NCBI GenBank assembly: GCA_030595525.1
Contig: JAUVDD010000022.1
Span: forward strand, 1 to 12,659
Length of the DNA: 12,659 nt
Reading direction: 5' to 3'
DNA from: Puniceicoccales bacterium
GTDB lineage: Bacteria; Verrucomicrobiota; Verrucomicrobiia; Opitutales; Oceanipulchritudinaceae
Below the pieces are notes generated by a model. That model worked only from the letters and a program-made list of their open reading frames with translations, searched no databases and had not been told where the DNA came from. Shown piece by piece: positions 6,756 through 12,659 of this stretch; the first letter of the stretch is position 1, and each line of letters begins with the position of its first letter. The position numbers and the translations under genes are program-made.

Positions 6756-7640
6756 TTAATTGAGACGAAATTCCAGCTTTTCAATCAACTGAATCAGGAA
6801 CTGCGCGTTGGTTCCGGGTAGTTTAGAACAGGCCTCAATAGCTTTGCGGGTCTCTTTTCTGGCAGCCACTCTGCTGGCCTCCAGCCCATGCAGGGAAACA
6901 TAGGTGTTTTTGGCCTGTTTGGCGTCATTTCCGGTGGTTTTTCCAAGGACATCGGCCGAGGATGTGGCATCAAGAATGTCATCGATTATCTGGAAAGCCA
7001 AACCGAGAGACCGGCCCGCTGTTTTCATCAGCTGGAAAGCTTCCCGCGGGCAATCCGTCAGGTACAGGCCCATCAGCAGGGCAGCTGTCAGGAGATCTGC
7101 CGTCTTGTGATGATGAATAAAATCCAGAGTTTCCGCGGATACAACAGTATTTTCAGAAAGAGTATCAACGACTTGTCCACCGATCAAATGCCGGCTGTCG
7201 GCCGCTTCCGAGAGACAGAGAAGAAGTTCCACGCAGGTATTGGGGACCTCTGCATAGTGGGCAGCCAGAAGCCGGAATGCCTCCGTCAGGAGGGCATCAC
7301 CTGCGAGGACTGCGGTTGCCTCATCGAATTGCACGTGAGCCGACGGCTTTCCTCTCCTGAGAGGACTGTCGTCCATACACGGAAGGTCGTCGTGTACAAG
7401 GGAGTAGGTGTGCAAGCACTCGATGGCCACGGCGGCCGCGAGGGGGTCGGCCTTCTGTGGATAAAGGTCGGCGCATGCCATCAGAAGGACCGGACGGAGA
7501 CGTTTTCCTCCAGCATCCAGACAATAGCGCATGGCAGTGTGGATGGAGGCAGGCGCTTCGTCAGGGGACGGAGGCAGGGATTTCAGGCCAGACTCCAGTT
7601 TATCCTGATAGGATTTGTATGTATTGTCGAAGGGTTCCAT
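6756..7640 (-). CDS. ispA: Polyprenyl diphosphate synthase (farnesyl/geranylgeranyl type)
   Basis: This enzyme condenses isopentenyl diphosphate with allylic diphosphates to make FPP or GGPP, precursors of undecaprenyl phosphate, quinones and carotenoids. Its 294 residues are a normal length. Motifs in order are GGKRLRP at 44-50, the first aspartate-rich motif DDLPCMD at 84-90 with RRGKPSAH after it, GGQVVD at 154-159, HHKT at 177-180, the second aspartate-rich motif IIDDILD at 218-224, and GKTTGNDAKQAKNTY at 233-247. The two-residue insert in the first motif (DDxxxxD) and the overall pattern fit bacterial short-chain synthases. Product chain length cannot be fixed from sequence. The gene is divergent from the DUF4013 gene and lies 54 bases upstream of clpP. 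xseB and dxs, its common partners, are not present here. Confidence 0.93.
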   Translation of the reverse strand: MEPFDNTYKSYQDKLESGLKSLPPSPDEAPASIHTAMRYCLDAGGKRLRPVLLMACADLYPQKADPLAAAVAIECLHTYSLVHDDLPCMDDSPLRRGKPSAHVQFDEATAVLAGDALLTEAFRLLAAHYAEVPNTCVELLLCLSEAADSRHLIGGQVVDTLSENTVVSAETLDFIHHHKTADLLTAALLMGLYLTDCPREAFQLMKTAGRSLGLAFQIIDDILDATSSADVLGKTTGNDAKQAKNTYVSLHGLEASRVAARKETRKAIEACSKLPGTNAQFLIQLIEKLEFRLN

Positions 7641-7716
7641 TAATCGGGGAATATTGAATTGCGATTGAGAAAAAATATCAATTTATTCAAGCAAAGCATA
7701 AGGAGAGATCAGGTAA
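7641..7716. promoter_or_regulatory. Divergent AT-rich intergenic region with candidate promoters
   Basis: A 76-bp gap separates the divergent starts of ispA and the DUF4013 gene, so it must hold promoters for both. Plus strand: TTGAAT (7654-7659), 16 bases, TATCAA (7676-7681), then a good Shine-Dalgarno AAGGAG (7700-7705) 11 bases before ATG at 7717. Minus strand: TTGATA, 17 bases, TTCAAT overlaps the same stretch, so the two promoters would interfere with each other. The ispA side has no obvious ribosome-binding site. The boxes are weak matches in AT-rich DNA. Confidence 0.35.
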
Positions 7717-8343
7717 ATGGATAATATGGAAAAAGTTACGTGGCGGATCTGGGAAAGCGAAGGAATTGGCAAGGCCTTGTTAATTGGCGGACTTTTGTTT
7801 TATGTTCCTGTTATTAATTTGTTGTTGCTGGGCTACTTTGGGTGCTGGTTGAGAAAGCTGGCCCTGAACAAGGGAATGGATCTGCCAGAATGGAGGGATG
7901 GGAGAAGCATTCTCAATGAACTGGGTCGGATAATTGTTCCCTTTGCGGTATGGGTTTTCGTTCCCGTCCTATTGGCTCTTCTCTTGGTCTGGGCCCTCGC
8001 GGGCTTACTGAATTTTATGCATTTGGAAATCTTTGCAATGACCGTGGCCTGGTTGCCGATAGCTCTCGTTGCCATTTTGTCACCAGTCGCCGTGACGGTT
8101 TCCATTCTGCGTCTCTACGAGAACAACAAATTGAACGAGGCACTGGCCGTCCATGAGGTGATTCGTGAAGTAATACCCAGTATCAAGGTCTGTATTTTTC
8201 CCCTCCTTCAATACTACGGAATACTTATTGTCGGGTGGCCGTTAATCGGGTTTGCCTCGTTTCTGGCGACCCTTCCATTGCTTGCACAATTGGTTTTGGC
8301 ATTGCGCAAAGTGGATGAGGGCTTGAAATTTAGCGAATTTTAG
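7717..8343 (+). CDS. DUF4013 integral membrane protein
   Basis: A 208-residue polytopic membrane protein of unknown function. The start fits DUF4013: GKALLIGGLLFYVPVIN (about 19-34) followed by LLLLGYFGCWLRKLAL and the conserved-looking LPEWRDGRSILNELGR (56-71). Hydrophobic segments lie at about 20-42, 71-100, 103-133 and 155-197, suggesting four to six membrane passes. A short soluble stretch near 134-152 (YENNKLNEALAVHEVIRE) separates the last two. The start is supported by AAGGAG at 7700-7705. The FmdB-type gene follows after 31 bases, so they are probably cotranscribed. No enzymatic motif is visible. Confidence 0.8.
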   Translation: MDNMEKVTWRIWESEGIGKALLIGGLLFYVPVINLLLLGYFGCWLRKLALNKGMDLPEWRDGRSILNELGRIIVPFAVWVFVPVLLALLLVWALAGLLNFMHLEIFAMTVAWLPIALVAILSPVAVTVSILRLYENNKLNEALAVHEVIREVIPSIKVCIFPLLQYYGILIVGWPLIGFASFLATLPLLAQLVLALRKVDEGLKFSEF

Positions 8344-8374
8344 GTATCTGCATATCTCCTTTCTTAGAGAGATC

Positions 8375-8662
8375 ATGCCAACATACGAATACTCCTGCAA
8401 AAACTGTGGTCACGAACTGGAATCCTTCCAGCGCATGTCCGAAGATCCACTGGTTGATTGTCCTTCATGTGATACCCCTTCTCTTAAGCGCAAGATTGGG
8501 ATAGGCGCGGGGATTATTTTCAAGGGAGGCGGGTTCTATGAAACCGACTTCAAGGATAAGAAGGGAAAACCGGATACAGCATCTTCTGCAAAGGAAGATT
8601 CTTCCCCAAAGGCTGAAAAGAAGGAAAAAGCCACAGAAAAGAAGGACAAGTCCGGGAATTAG
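8375..8662 (+). CDS. FmdB-family zinc ribbon protein
   Basis: A small protein of 95 residues. The N-terminal half is the FmdB/CxxC_CXXC_SSSS zinc ribbon: MPTYEYSCKNCGHELESFQ followed by VDCPSCDTPSLKRKIG, with metal-binding Cys8, Cys11, Cys29 and Cys32. Next comes the family's GIIFKGGGFYETDF segment (47-59). The C-terminal 35 residues are a low-complexity Lys/Glu/Ser tail (KAEKKEKATEKKDKSG), probably disordered. Despite the name (first noted near formamidase genes), the family's role is not firmly known; a regulatory or nucleic-acid/ribosome-linked role is a guess. It is preceded only by a weak GAGAG ribosome-binding site. Confidence 0.93.
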   Translation: MPTYEYSCKNCGHELESFQRMSEDPLVDCPSCDTPSLKRKIGIGAGIIFKGGGFYETDFKDKKGKPDTASSAKEDSSPKAEKKEKATEKKDKSGN

Positions 8663-8805
8663 GGGCTTAATTGAGTCCAGCATGTTAATTTGAAGTCAAA
8701 GTGTGGCCCTGTCTCCGTGCCAAGGCGTTACGCGCTTGCTTCTTGATTGGGGATTTTCTATTCAAGGAGCTAATACACGAGAAGCGATTTTAACAAAGTA
8801 GATTC
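8663..8805. other. Intergenic region with a weak hairpin
   Basis: This gap holds no open frame or recognised RNA. Around 8719-8737 CAAGGCG and CGCGCTTG can pair as GCG/CGC plus CAAG/CTTG with a one-base bulge. The U-tract behind it is poor, so it is at best a weak terminator for the fmdB-type gene. A good AAGGAG lies at 8764-8769 but has no start codon at the right distance; the next gene starts 36 bases further on with no clear ribosome-binding site. Confidence 0.3.
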
Positions 8806-9492
8806 ATGAGCGCACAAAATGAAGACCTTGGACCCGGTTTAGCACCAGCTATTTTTCTGGGTATACTCACTTTCATACTCGGTGTTGTGCTGGGTACAGC
8901 CAGTATGATTTCACAGCCCGTGGTTTCTATGACCAAAAATGCCAATTTGGATGATTTGGATCCCGGGACGGTCGTCTATATCAAGGGTGATCGAGGAGGG
9001 CGTACCTCCTGGGAAGCCAAAGAAGTAGCATGGAAGGCTAACACTTTTAATGTACTGACGGTTTCTGAACAGGAATTGAACCAGTGGAGTGCCCGCAGCC
9101 TGCGGCCCGAAAAAACATCTGAGCCGCCCGAAGGGGCCAGCTGGATGGATAAGCTGGATTTAAGCGTGACCGCGGTTAATTTCCGCATTTTAGAAGATAA
9201 AGTGCAGTTGGCCACCGAAGTGAGGGTACCGGGTCTTCTAGGGGATCAATCTTTCATCTACCAAATTAATGGTTCTTTTGTTCCAACTGAAGGCGGTGTC
9301 CGCTTCGAACCATCCTCCGGGACCTTTGGATGTGCTCCCTTAGGCCATTTGCCGGCAATTAAAGGGGTGTTGTTTTCTTATATTGGTTCACTCTTTAAGA
9401 GCGCAGAAGCAGGGGATTGGCTGATTGACTCCCTTGAAGGACTGGATTCGGCGGTCATTTCCGAGGGACAACTTGTCCTGAAGCGTGGTTAA
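8806..9492 (+). CDS. Hypothetical membrane-anchored protein
   Basis: A 228-residue protein that I do not recognise. A short N-terminal tail (residues 1-11) is followed by one hydrophobic segment (about 12-36, PAIFLGILTFILGVVLG), so it is most likely an inner-membrane anchor with the rest outside. The soluble part has recurring features of a compact domain: TVVYIKGDRGGRTSWEAK (55-72), TVSEQELNQWSAR (85-97), and a beta-rich stretch with LSVTAVNFRILEDKVQLAT (119-137) and IYQINGSFVP (151-160). No catalytic motif is apparent. The glycosyltransferase gene starts 15 bases after the stop, so the two are probably cotranscribed. The ATG lacks a good ribosome-binding site. Confidence 0.7.
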   Translation: MSAQNEDLGPGLAPAIFLGILTFILGVVLGTASMISQPVVSMTKNANLDDLDPGTVVYIKGDRGGRTSWEAKEVAWKANTFNVLTVSEQELNQWSARSLRPEKTSEPPEGASWMDKLDLSVTAVNFRILEDKVQLATEVRVPGLLGDQSFIYQINGSFVPTEGGVRFEPSSGTFGCAPLGHLPAIKGVLFSYIGSLFKSAEAGDWLIDSLEGLDSAVISEGQLVLKRG

Positions 9493-9507
9493 GAAAGGAT
9501 CATCCTG

Positions 9508-10710
9508 ATGGAGACAGGAGGAAAAACCACCTCTGAGAAGGTGGTGTTTCTGTTTACTACTTTTCCCGTTGCATCAGAGACTTTCCTTCAACGGGAAATT
9601 GTTGCATTCCAACGAGCTGGTTTGGATTTTCGGGTTGTTTCATTATGGGGAGGTGCTGATTCGTGGAATGGAATTCCAGTAGAAAAGGCAGGCCTTCTGA
9701 CTGCTTTGGCCGGAATTTTGTGGATACCATATTATCTCGTTCATAAGCCGAGGGTATTCTGGCAGTTCTTGAAGAACGTATGGCTACCCCGTTCCTCGGG
9801 AATATTAAACTGGGGCGAAAATCTCCTTGGCGCAGGATATGCATTACGAAGTGCCAAAAAATGGAGACAACTAGGAACGACTCATTTTCATGGTGTTTGG
9901 GCGTCCGCACCTGCCATGGCGGGTTGGTTTCTTTCAGAACTTACCGGAACACCGTTTTCATTTAGTGGCCATGCGTACGATCTATTCGAAAGGGGAGGTG
10001 ACGCCTGGATTAAAGGGAAAATGAAAACAGCGCGATGGATGCGGACATCTACCAATGCCGGAAAGAGCAGATTTATAGAGCTGGGAGCCGACCCCGACAA
10101 AGTCCTGATTGTCCGGCGGGGATTGGTGGATATGCCCGGAATACAGGAAAAAAGGATGCCAGATAAGCCTGTCCGCTTTGTGTCGGTAGGACGAATGGTC
10201 GAGAAAATGGGGTATGCCAGACAGATTCCCCTGGTTAAGGCGCTAAAAGAAAAAGGCATGTCTCTTAAAGTGGAATGGATTGGCGATGGGCCCGATAGAA
10301 ACTCGCTGGAAAATGCAGTTACGGAAGCCGGGCTGGAGGATATTATCACGATTCATGGGCATTTGCCATATTCGGAAGTGGAAGCAGTGTATAGGGAAGG
10401 TGATTGCTTTCTGTTCACCGGACAGATCGACAGGAATGGGGATCGTGCAGGATTACCAAATGTCTTGGCTGAGGCAATGGCATGGGGCTTGTTCGTGTTC
10501 AGCACCAGAGTGGGGGCTGTTGAAGAAGCCATCCGGCACAATGAAACAGGTATCTTGTGGGCAGATGGTCCCGTGGCGGAAGATGTCATTGTGGCCTTAA
10601 GTGATCCAGAACTGGTTAATTCCTGCAGAATGGCAGCTAGAAGCTGGATTGAGAATAAGTTTGATCTTCAAAGAAATCTTGGTCCCCTTGTTGAACGACT
10701 CTCGGTGTAA
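9508..10710 (+). CDS. Glycosyltransferase, GT4 family (GT-B fold)
   Basis: This protein probably transfers a sugar from a nucleotide sugar to a lipid or saccharide acceptor at the cytoplasmic membrane. Its 400 residues are a usual GT4 length. The N-terminal acceptor domain starts with VVFLFTTFPVASETFLQREI (12-31) and contains THFHGVWASAP (125-135) and PFSFSGHAYDLF (149-160), common in polysaccharide GT4 enzymes. The C-terminal donor domain has VRFVSVGRMVEKMGY (222-236) with the phosphate-contacting Arg229 and Lys233, WIGDGPDRNSLE (257-268), IHGHLPYSEV (282-291), and GLPNVLAEAMAWG (315-327). The first Glu of the EX7E motif is replaced by Ala (AGLP instead of EGLP), while the second is kept. 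The start is backed by AAAGGA eight bases upstream. Donor and acceptor are not predictable. Confidence 0.9.
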   Translation: METGGKTTSEKVVFLFTTFPVASETFLQREIVAFQRAGLDFRVVSLWGGADSWNGIPVEKAGLLTALAGILWIPYYLVHKPRVFWQFLKNVWLPRSSGILNWGENLLGAGYALRSAKKWRQLGTTHFHGVWASAPAMAGWFLSELTGTPFSFSGHAYDLFERGGDAWIKGKMKTARWMRTSTNAGKSRFIELGADPDKVLIVRRGLVDMPGIQEKRMPDKPVRFVSVGRMVEKMGYARQIPLVKALKEKGMSLKVEWIGDGPDRNSLENAVTEAGLEDIITIHGHLPYSEVEAVYREGDCFLFTGQIDRNGDRAGLPNVLAEAMAWGLFVFSTRVGAVEEAIRHNETGILWADGPVAEDVIVALSDPELVNSCRMAARSWIENKFDLQRNLGPLVERLSV

Positions 10711-10773
10711 CTTTTTTGAGCCCCGAGGGTTGAATCAGTATACTGCATAATCATTTATCGTTTATATTTCCTT

Positions 10774-10788
10774 GGAGATCCAATTTTG
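10774..10788 (+). promoter_or_regulatory. Ribosome-binding site and TTG start of the oxoamine synthase
   Basis: GGAG at 10774-10777 lies eight bases before TTG at 10786-10788. No ATG or GTG occurs in a sensible place: the first in-frame ATG is inside conserved coding sequence near 10948. The TTG start is therefore the best choice and may lower expression. A perfect 10-bp palindrome, CAGTATACTG (10736-10745), sits in the short gap upstream. Confidence 0.6.
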
Positions 10789-11994
10789 GCTGAACGCTTT
10801 CAAATTCGAAAACCCTTTTCTGAGAAGAGTACAATTCTTCAACGGTGCTTTAAGGACAGTGCGACTCAAGCAAGGTTGAAGTATAATCCTTGGTATTACC
10901 ATCTCAGCTCCCAGAACGGAACCCATATTTGGAATGAGGGTCGTGAAATGCTGATGATGAGCAGCAACGACTATCTGGGACTGAGCTTTCACCCGAAGGT
11001 GATCGAGGCGGGACAAAAAGCGTTAGAACAGTGGGGCAGCAGCACAACCGGTTCAAGATTGGCCAATGGTTCACGGTCCTTTCACAGGGAACTTGAGGAG
11101 CAGTTGGCTGCCTTTATCGGCAAGGATGATGCGATGGTCCTGAATGCAGGATATCTTGCCTGTATGGGTGCTGTCGCAACTTTCGCCCAAAAGGATGATC
11201 TGGTCCTCGTCGACCGGAACGTCCATAGTTCACTCTGGTCAGGCATTCTTTTATCTGGAGCCAAGATCGAGCGTGTTGCTCATAATAGTCCATCCGATTT
11301 ACAGGACATTCTGATGACGGAGGACCGCAGTCGACCAAAGATGCTGGTCCTTGAGGGAGTGTATTCCATGGAAGGGCATATTGTCAGGCTTCAGGAATTA
11401 CTGGAAGTTTGCCGTCCTCATAATTGCTTTGTGGTAGTCGATGATGCCCATGGGGTGGGTGTCCTTGGAGACCGGGGGCAGGGGACCGTCGGGTATCTTG
11501 ACCGGACCAACGAAGTGGATGTTATTTGTGGCAGCCTCTCGAAGTCGTTGGCTAGTACGGGGGGATTTATAGCCGGCTCGAAGCAGGTCATTGAATATCT
11601 GCGCACGCATTCCAAACAGGCTATCTTCAGTGCTGCTATCAGCCCGGCTCAGGCGATGTGTGCGAAAACCTCGCTGGATATCCTTAAATCAGAGCCAGAG
11701 CATCGAGAACGCTTATGGGAGAACACGCGTTATTACAAACAGATGCTAAATCAAGTAGGAATAAACATCTGGGATAGTGAAACACCTGCAGTTCCCATTG
11801 TAATGGGTAACAAGGAGCGAACCTATCGGGTGTGGAAGCATTTGATGAATGAAGGAATTTTTACGGTGATTTCTATACCGCCGGCAGTTCCAGCCGGAAA
11901 GGACCTGATCCGTACGGCAGTATCGGCTCAACATTCCAGGAAGGATCTTGAGAGGATGGTTGAGACACTTAAACGGTGTTTGAAAATGGTTTGA
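10786..11994 (+). CDS. PLP-dependent alpha-oxoamine synthase, serine-palmitoyltransferase-like
   Basis: This protein joins an amino acid to an acyl-CoA with loss of CO2. The family includes BioF, Kbl, ALA synthase and serine palmitoyltransferase (SPT). It has 402 residues from the TTG start. Key sites are SSNDYLGLSFHP at 59-70, GSSTTGSRLANGSRSFH at 84-100, the PLP-stacking His147 in RNVHSS, VDDAHGVGVLGDRGQG at 218-233 with Asp219 and His222, and the Schiff-base Lys253 in GSLSKSLASTGGF. From memory, the SKSLAS(I/T)GGFIA segment, IFSAAISPAQA (about 285-295), and the GIFTVISIPPAVPAGKDLIRTA end resemble Bacteroides-type SPT more than BioF or Kbl. A role in sphingoid-base or related aminolipid synthesis is thus likely but not proven. 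The neighbouring glycosyltransferase would fit a glycolipid pathway. No biotin genes are nearby. Confidence 0.88.
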   Translation: MAERFQIRKPFSEKSTILQRCFKDSATQARLKYNPWYYHLSSQNGTHIWNEGREMLMMSSNDYLGLSFHPKVIEAGQKALEQWGSSTTGSRLANGSRSFHRELEEQLAAFIGKDDAMVLNAGYLACMGAVATFAQKDDLVLVDRNVHSSLWSGILLSGAKIERVAHNSPSDLQDILMTEDRSRPKMLVLEGVYSMEGHIVRLQELLEVCRPHNCFVVVDDAHGVGVLGDRGQGTVGYLDRTNEVDVICGSLSKSLASTGGFIAGSKQVIEYLRTHSKQAIFSAAISPAQAMCAKTSLDILKSEPEHRERLWENTRYYKQMLNQVGINIWDSETPAVPIVMGNKERTYRVWKHLMNEGIFTVISIPPAVPAGKDLIRTAVSAQHSRKDLERMVETLKRCLKMV

Positions 11995-12145
11995 AATAAA
12001 GCCAACCTTCAAAATAGAAAGGCGGCAATGAAACGCAGCCATAGCGGCATTGGCTATATCTCTCCGCTCCAGAGCCTGGAGCTTTACATCAATATGAACT
12101 AGACAATCGGCTCAGGGGGGTGTCCACTTTTTCGGGGGAAGACCA
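11995..12145 (+). mobile_element. Remnant right end of an IS3-family insertion sequence
   Basis: Directly after the oxoamine synthase stop, the same-strand frame 11995-12102 reads about 35 codons. It includes RSHSGIGYISPLQSLELY and resembles the extreme C-terminus of IS3-family OrfB transposases (typically ..RRHSALGYLSPEAFE..). Its stop TAG (12100-12102) is 18 bases before TGTCCACTTTTTCGGGGGAA, part of 12121-12145. That stretch looks like an IS3-type terminal inverted repeat (reverse complement ..CCCCCGAAAAAGTGGACA). Order, spacing and orientation match a right end. Everything upstream, including the DDE domain and left repeat, is missing, so the element is dead. No second copy of the repeat is seen in the window. 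Confidence 0.5.
12066..12082 (+). terminator. Perfect 7-bp hairpin downstream of the oxoamine synthase
   Basis: GCTCCAG (12066-12072) and CTGGAGC (12076-12082) pair perfectly around a three-base loop AGC, followed by only TTTAC. It lies about 70 bases after the stop of the oxoamine synthase and inside the transposase remnant. It could reduce read-through as a weak terminator, but the U-tract is short. Confidence 0.3.
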
Positions 12146-12275
12146 AAATCTATATTAGAACCATTCTATAACATGGGATTAATCGACAATTCATTAAGCC
12201 GTTTCAAGGGATCGAAGGATTTCGTAATAATTGACACTCTGGGGAATTGGCGTTGAGATAGTTTCTAGGATTCTA
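12146..12275. other. AT-rich gap upstream of the small secreted protein
   Basis: No convincing gene. TTGACA at 12231-12236 is a perfect -35 hexamer, but the best partner 17 bases on (TGAGAT) is poor and would place transcription start almost on the ribosome-binding site. A 27-codon ATG frame at 12173-12256 has no ribosome-binding site and is probably chance. AGGA at 12267-12270 precedes the ATG at 12276. Confidence 0.3.
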
Positions 12276-12548
12276 ATGAAATATCTTTGCACAATAGTGG
12301 CTCTGTTTTTACTGATTTTTCCAAGAGTAAGTGGTGAAACCAGTATAATAGACAGGAATCCTTTTGTTTGGCCAAACTTCGATTCTAGTACAACGAATAA
12401 AGCCGAATCCTCATCCCTGGAAAACCCTGGGATTTATGAATTTCATGCGGTGTACGAATTATCAGGCCAAGTGAAGGTTCTTCTTAAGGATAACAAAAAC
12501 AATAAGTTTCATTGGCTGGTGGTTGGAGAGGATTTCCACCTGATCTAA
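12276..12548 (+). CDS. Small secreted NPF-motif protein, probably 3'-truncated
   Basis: ATG at 12276 with AGGA five bases upstream gives 90 residues; this start is preferred over an in-frame TTG at 12231, which would add 15 residues ahead of a clear signal peptide. Residues 1-20 (KYLCTIVALFLLIFPRVSG) form the signal peptide. Then follow RNPFVWPNF (27-35), a Ser/Thr-rich linker, and a beta-rich piece, YEFHAVYELSGQVKVLL (56-72) and KFHWLVVGEDF (77-87). From memory, this layout resembles small GspC/PilP-like periplasmic proteins of secretion or pilus systems, where WVxxGExF is normally followed by 30 or more residues. Here the frame stops three residues later, at the point where the opposing ThiS-like frame also loses homology. 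It may be a broken gene. Confidence 0.5.
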   Translation: MKYLCTIVALFLLIFPRVSGETSIIDRNPFVWPNFDSSTTNKAESSSLENPGIYEFHAVYELSGQVKVLLKDNKNNKFHWLVVGEDFHLI

Positions 12549-12659
12549 TTCCGTTAGAGTGTGACTATCAAATTGGCTGCGAGGGATGATTTCTTGATTG
12601 ACCTCGACTGCAAGCCGTTTGTTTTCTAGTTCGAGGCTCAGTAAAAGTTGCTCAATCGT
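12462..12659 (-). pseudogene. thiS: ThiS-like sulfur carrier, 5' end outside window and C-terminus replaced
   Basis: The minus frame entering from the right edge is open for 65 codons to TGA at 12462-12464. Its first 43 residues match the ThiS fold as I know it: TIEQLLLSLELENKRLAVEV, NQEIIPRSQFDSHTLTELD and QVEI. This compares with the TIQDLLASYQLENK...EII...DVIEIV pattern of Bacillus ThiS. A real ThiS then ends within about seven residues in Gly-Gly, the site of adenylation and thiocarboxylate formation for the thiazole of thiamine. Here homology stops at about 12531 and the frame continues with 22 unrelated residues (LSNHQPMKLIVFV...). Those are the antisense of the small secreted protein gene. 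No frame restores a Gly-Gly. Hence the product should be inactive as a sulfur carrier. Confidence 0.6.

Noticed and set aside
6720..6757. Inverted repeat TCAGCC/GGCTGA followed by a run of eight T on the plus strand, between ispA and clpP
   Set aside because: No plus-strand gene is transcribed into it, the T-run starts seven bases after the stem, and on the minus strand (the transcribed one) no T-run follows, so it is not a good terminator.
6888..7643. A 251-codon open frame on the plus strand opposite ispA
   Set aside because: It lies fully antisense to a prenyl synthase with all motifs intact, has no recognisable domain, and its length follows from the codon pattern of the other strand.
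9888..10349. A 153-codon minus frame opposite the glycosyltransferase
   Set aside because: The GT4 motifs on the plus strand account for this DNA; the antisense product is Ser/Pro-rich and unlike a known family.
10786..11994. Calling the PLP enzyme bioF
   Set aside because: It belongs to the same superfamily, but the SKSLASTGGF and PPAVP regions look more SPT-like and no biotin genes are nearby, so no symbol is given.
12173..12256. 27-codon ATG frame between the IS remnant and the small secreted protein
   Set aside because: No ribosome-binding site, no recognisable product, and length within chance for AT-rich DNA.
1..12659. CRISPR arrays, tRNA or rRNA genes, phage or known defence systems
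   Set aside because: No regularly spaced repeats, cloverleaf or rRNA sequence, or phage or defence-protein motif was found on reading both strands.

Overview
The window is a gene-dense stretch of a bacterial chromosome with mixed base composition. Its gene content suggests the PVC superphylum, most likely Verrucomicrobiota (Opitutae-like). Pointers are a TIGR03790-family secreted protein, a fused E1 alpha/beta 2-oxoacid dehydrogenase, a ClpP2-type ClpP and a DUF4013 membrane protein. This placement comes from memory of family distributions, not from a search.

Left block, minus strand (1-7640). Reading in the direction of transcription, the order is ispA (prenyl diphosphate synthase), clpP, infC (IF-3), an Amidase_3 cell-wall amidase, two different CrcB/FluC fluoride-channel subunits, a TIGR03790-family exported protein with a TPR-like tail, and a fused E1 alpha/beta dehydrogenase that runs off the left edge. 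From infC onward the genes overlap by 4 bases or are separated by 1-23 bases, so they look like one translationally coupled operon. A plausible promoter lies in the clpP-infC gap. The usual infC partners rpmI and rplT are absent downstream.

A 76-bp AT-rich gap (7641-7716) separates ispA from the right block, plus strand (7717-11994). This block holds a DUF4013 membrane protein, an FmdB-type zinc ribbon protein, an unrecognised single-pass membrane-anchored protein, a GT4 glycosyltransferase, and a PLP-dependent alpha-oxoamine synthase. The last starts at TTG and resembles bacterial serine palmitoyltransferase more than BioF. It may act with the glycosyltransferase in making a glycolipid, which is inference.

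The right edge (11995-12659) looks scarred. Just after the oxoamine synthase comes the last part of an IS3-like transposase frame, followed 18 bases later by what looks like an IS3-type terminal inverted repeat. Next is a small secreted NPF-motif protein that ends abruptly. Facing it is a minus-strand ThiS-like frame that loses homology exactly where the small protein ends and therefore lacks the essential C-terminal Gly-Gly. The simplest reading is a deletion or rearrangement junction near 12525-12545 that cut both genes; an assembly chimera must be excluded.

I found no tRNA, rRNA, CRISPR array, phage genes or recognisable defence system. The features most worth follow-up are the IF-3/amidase/FluC pair/TIGR03790/E1 operon and the double-truncation junction.
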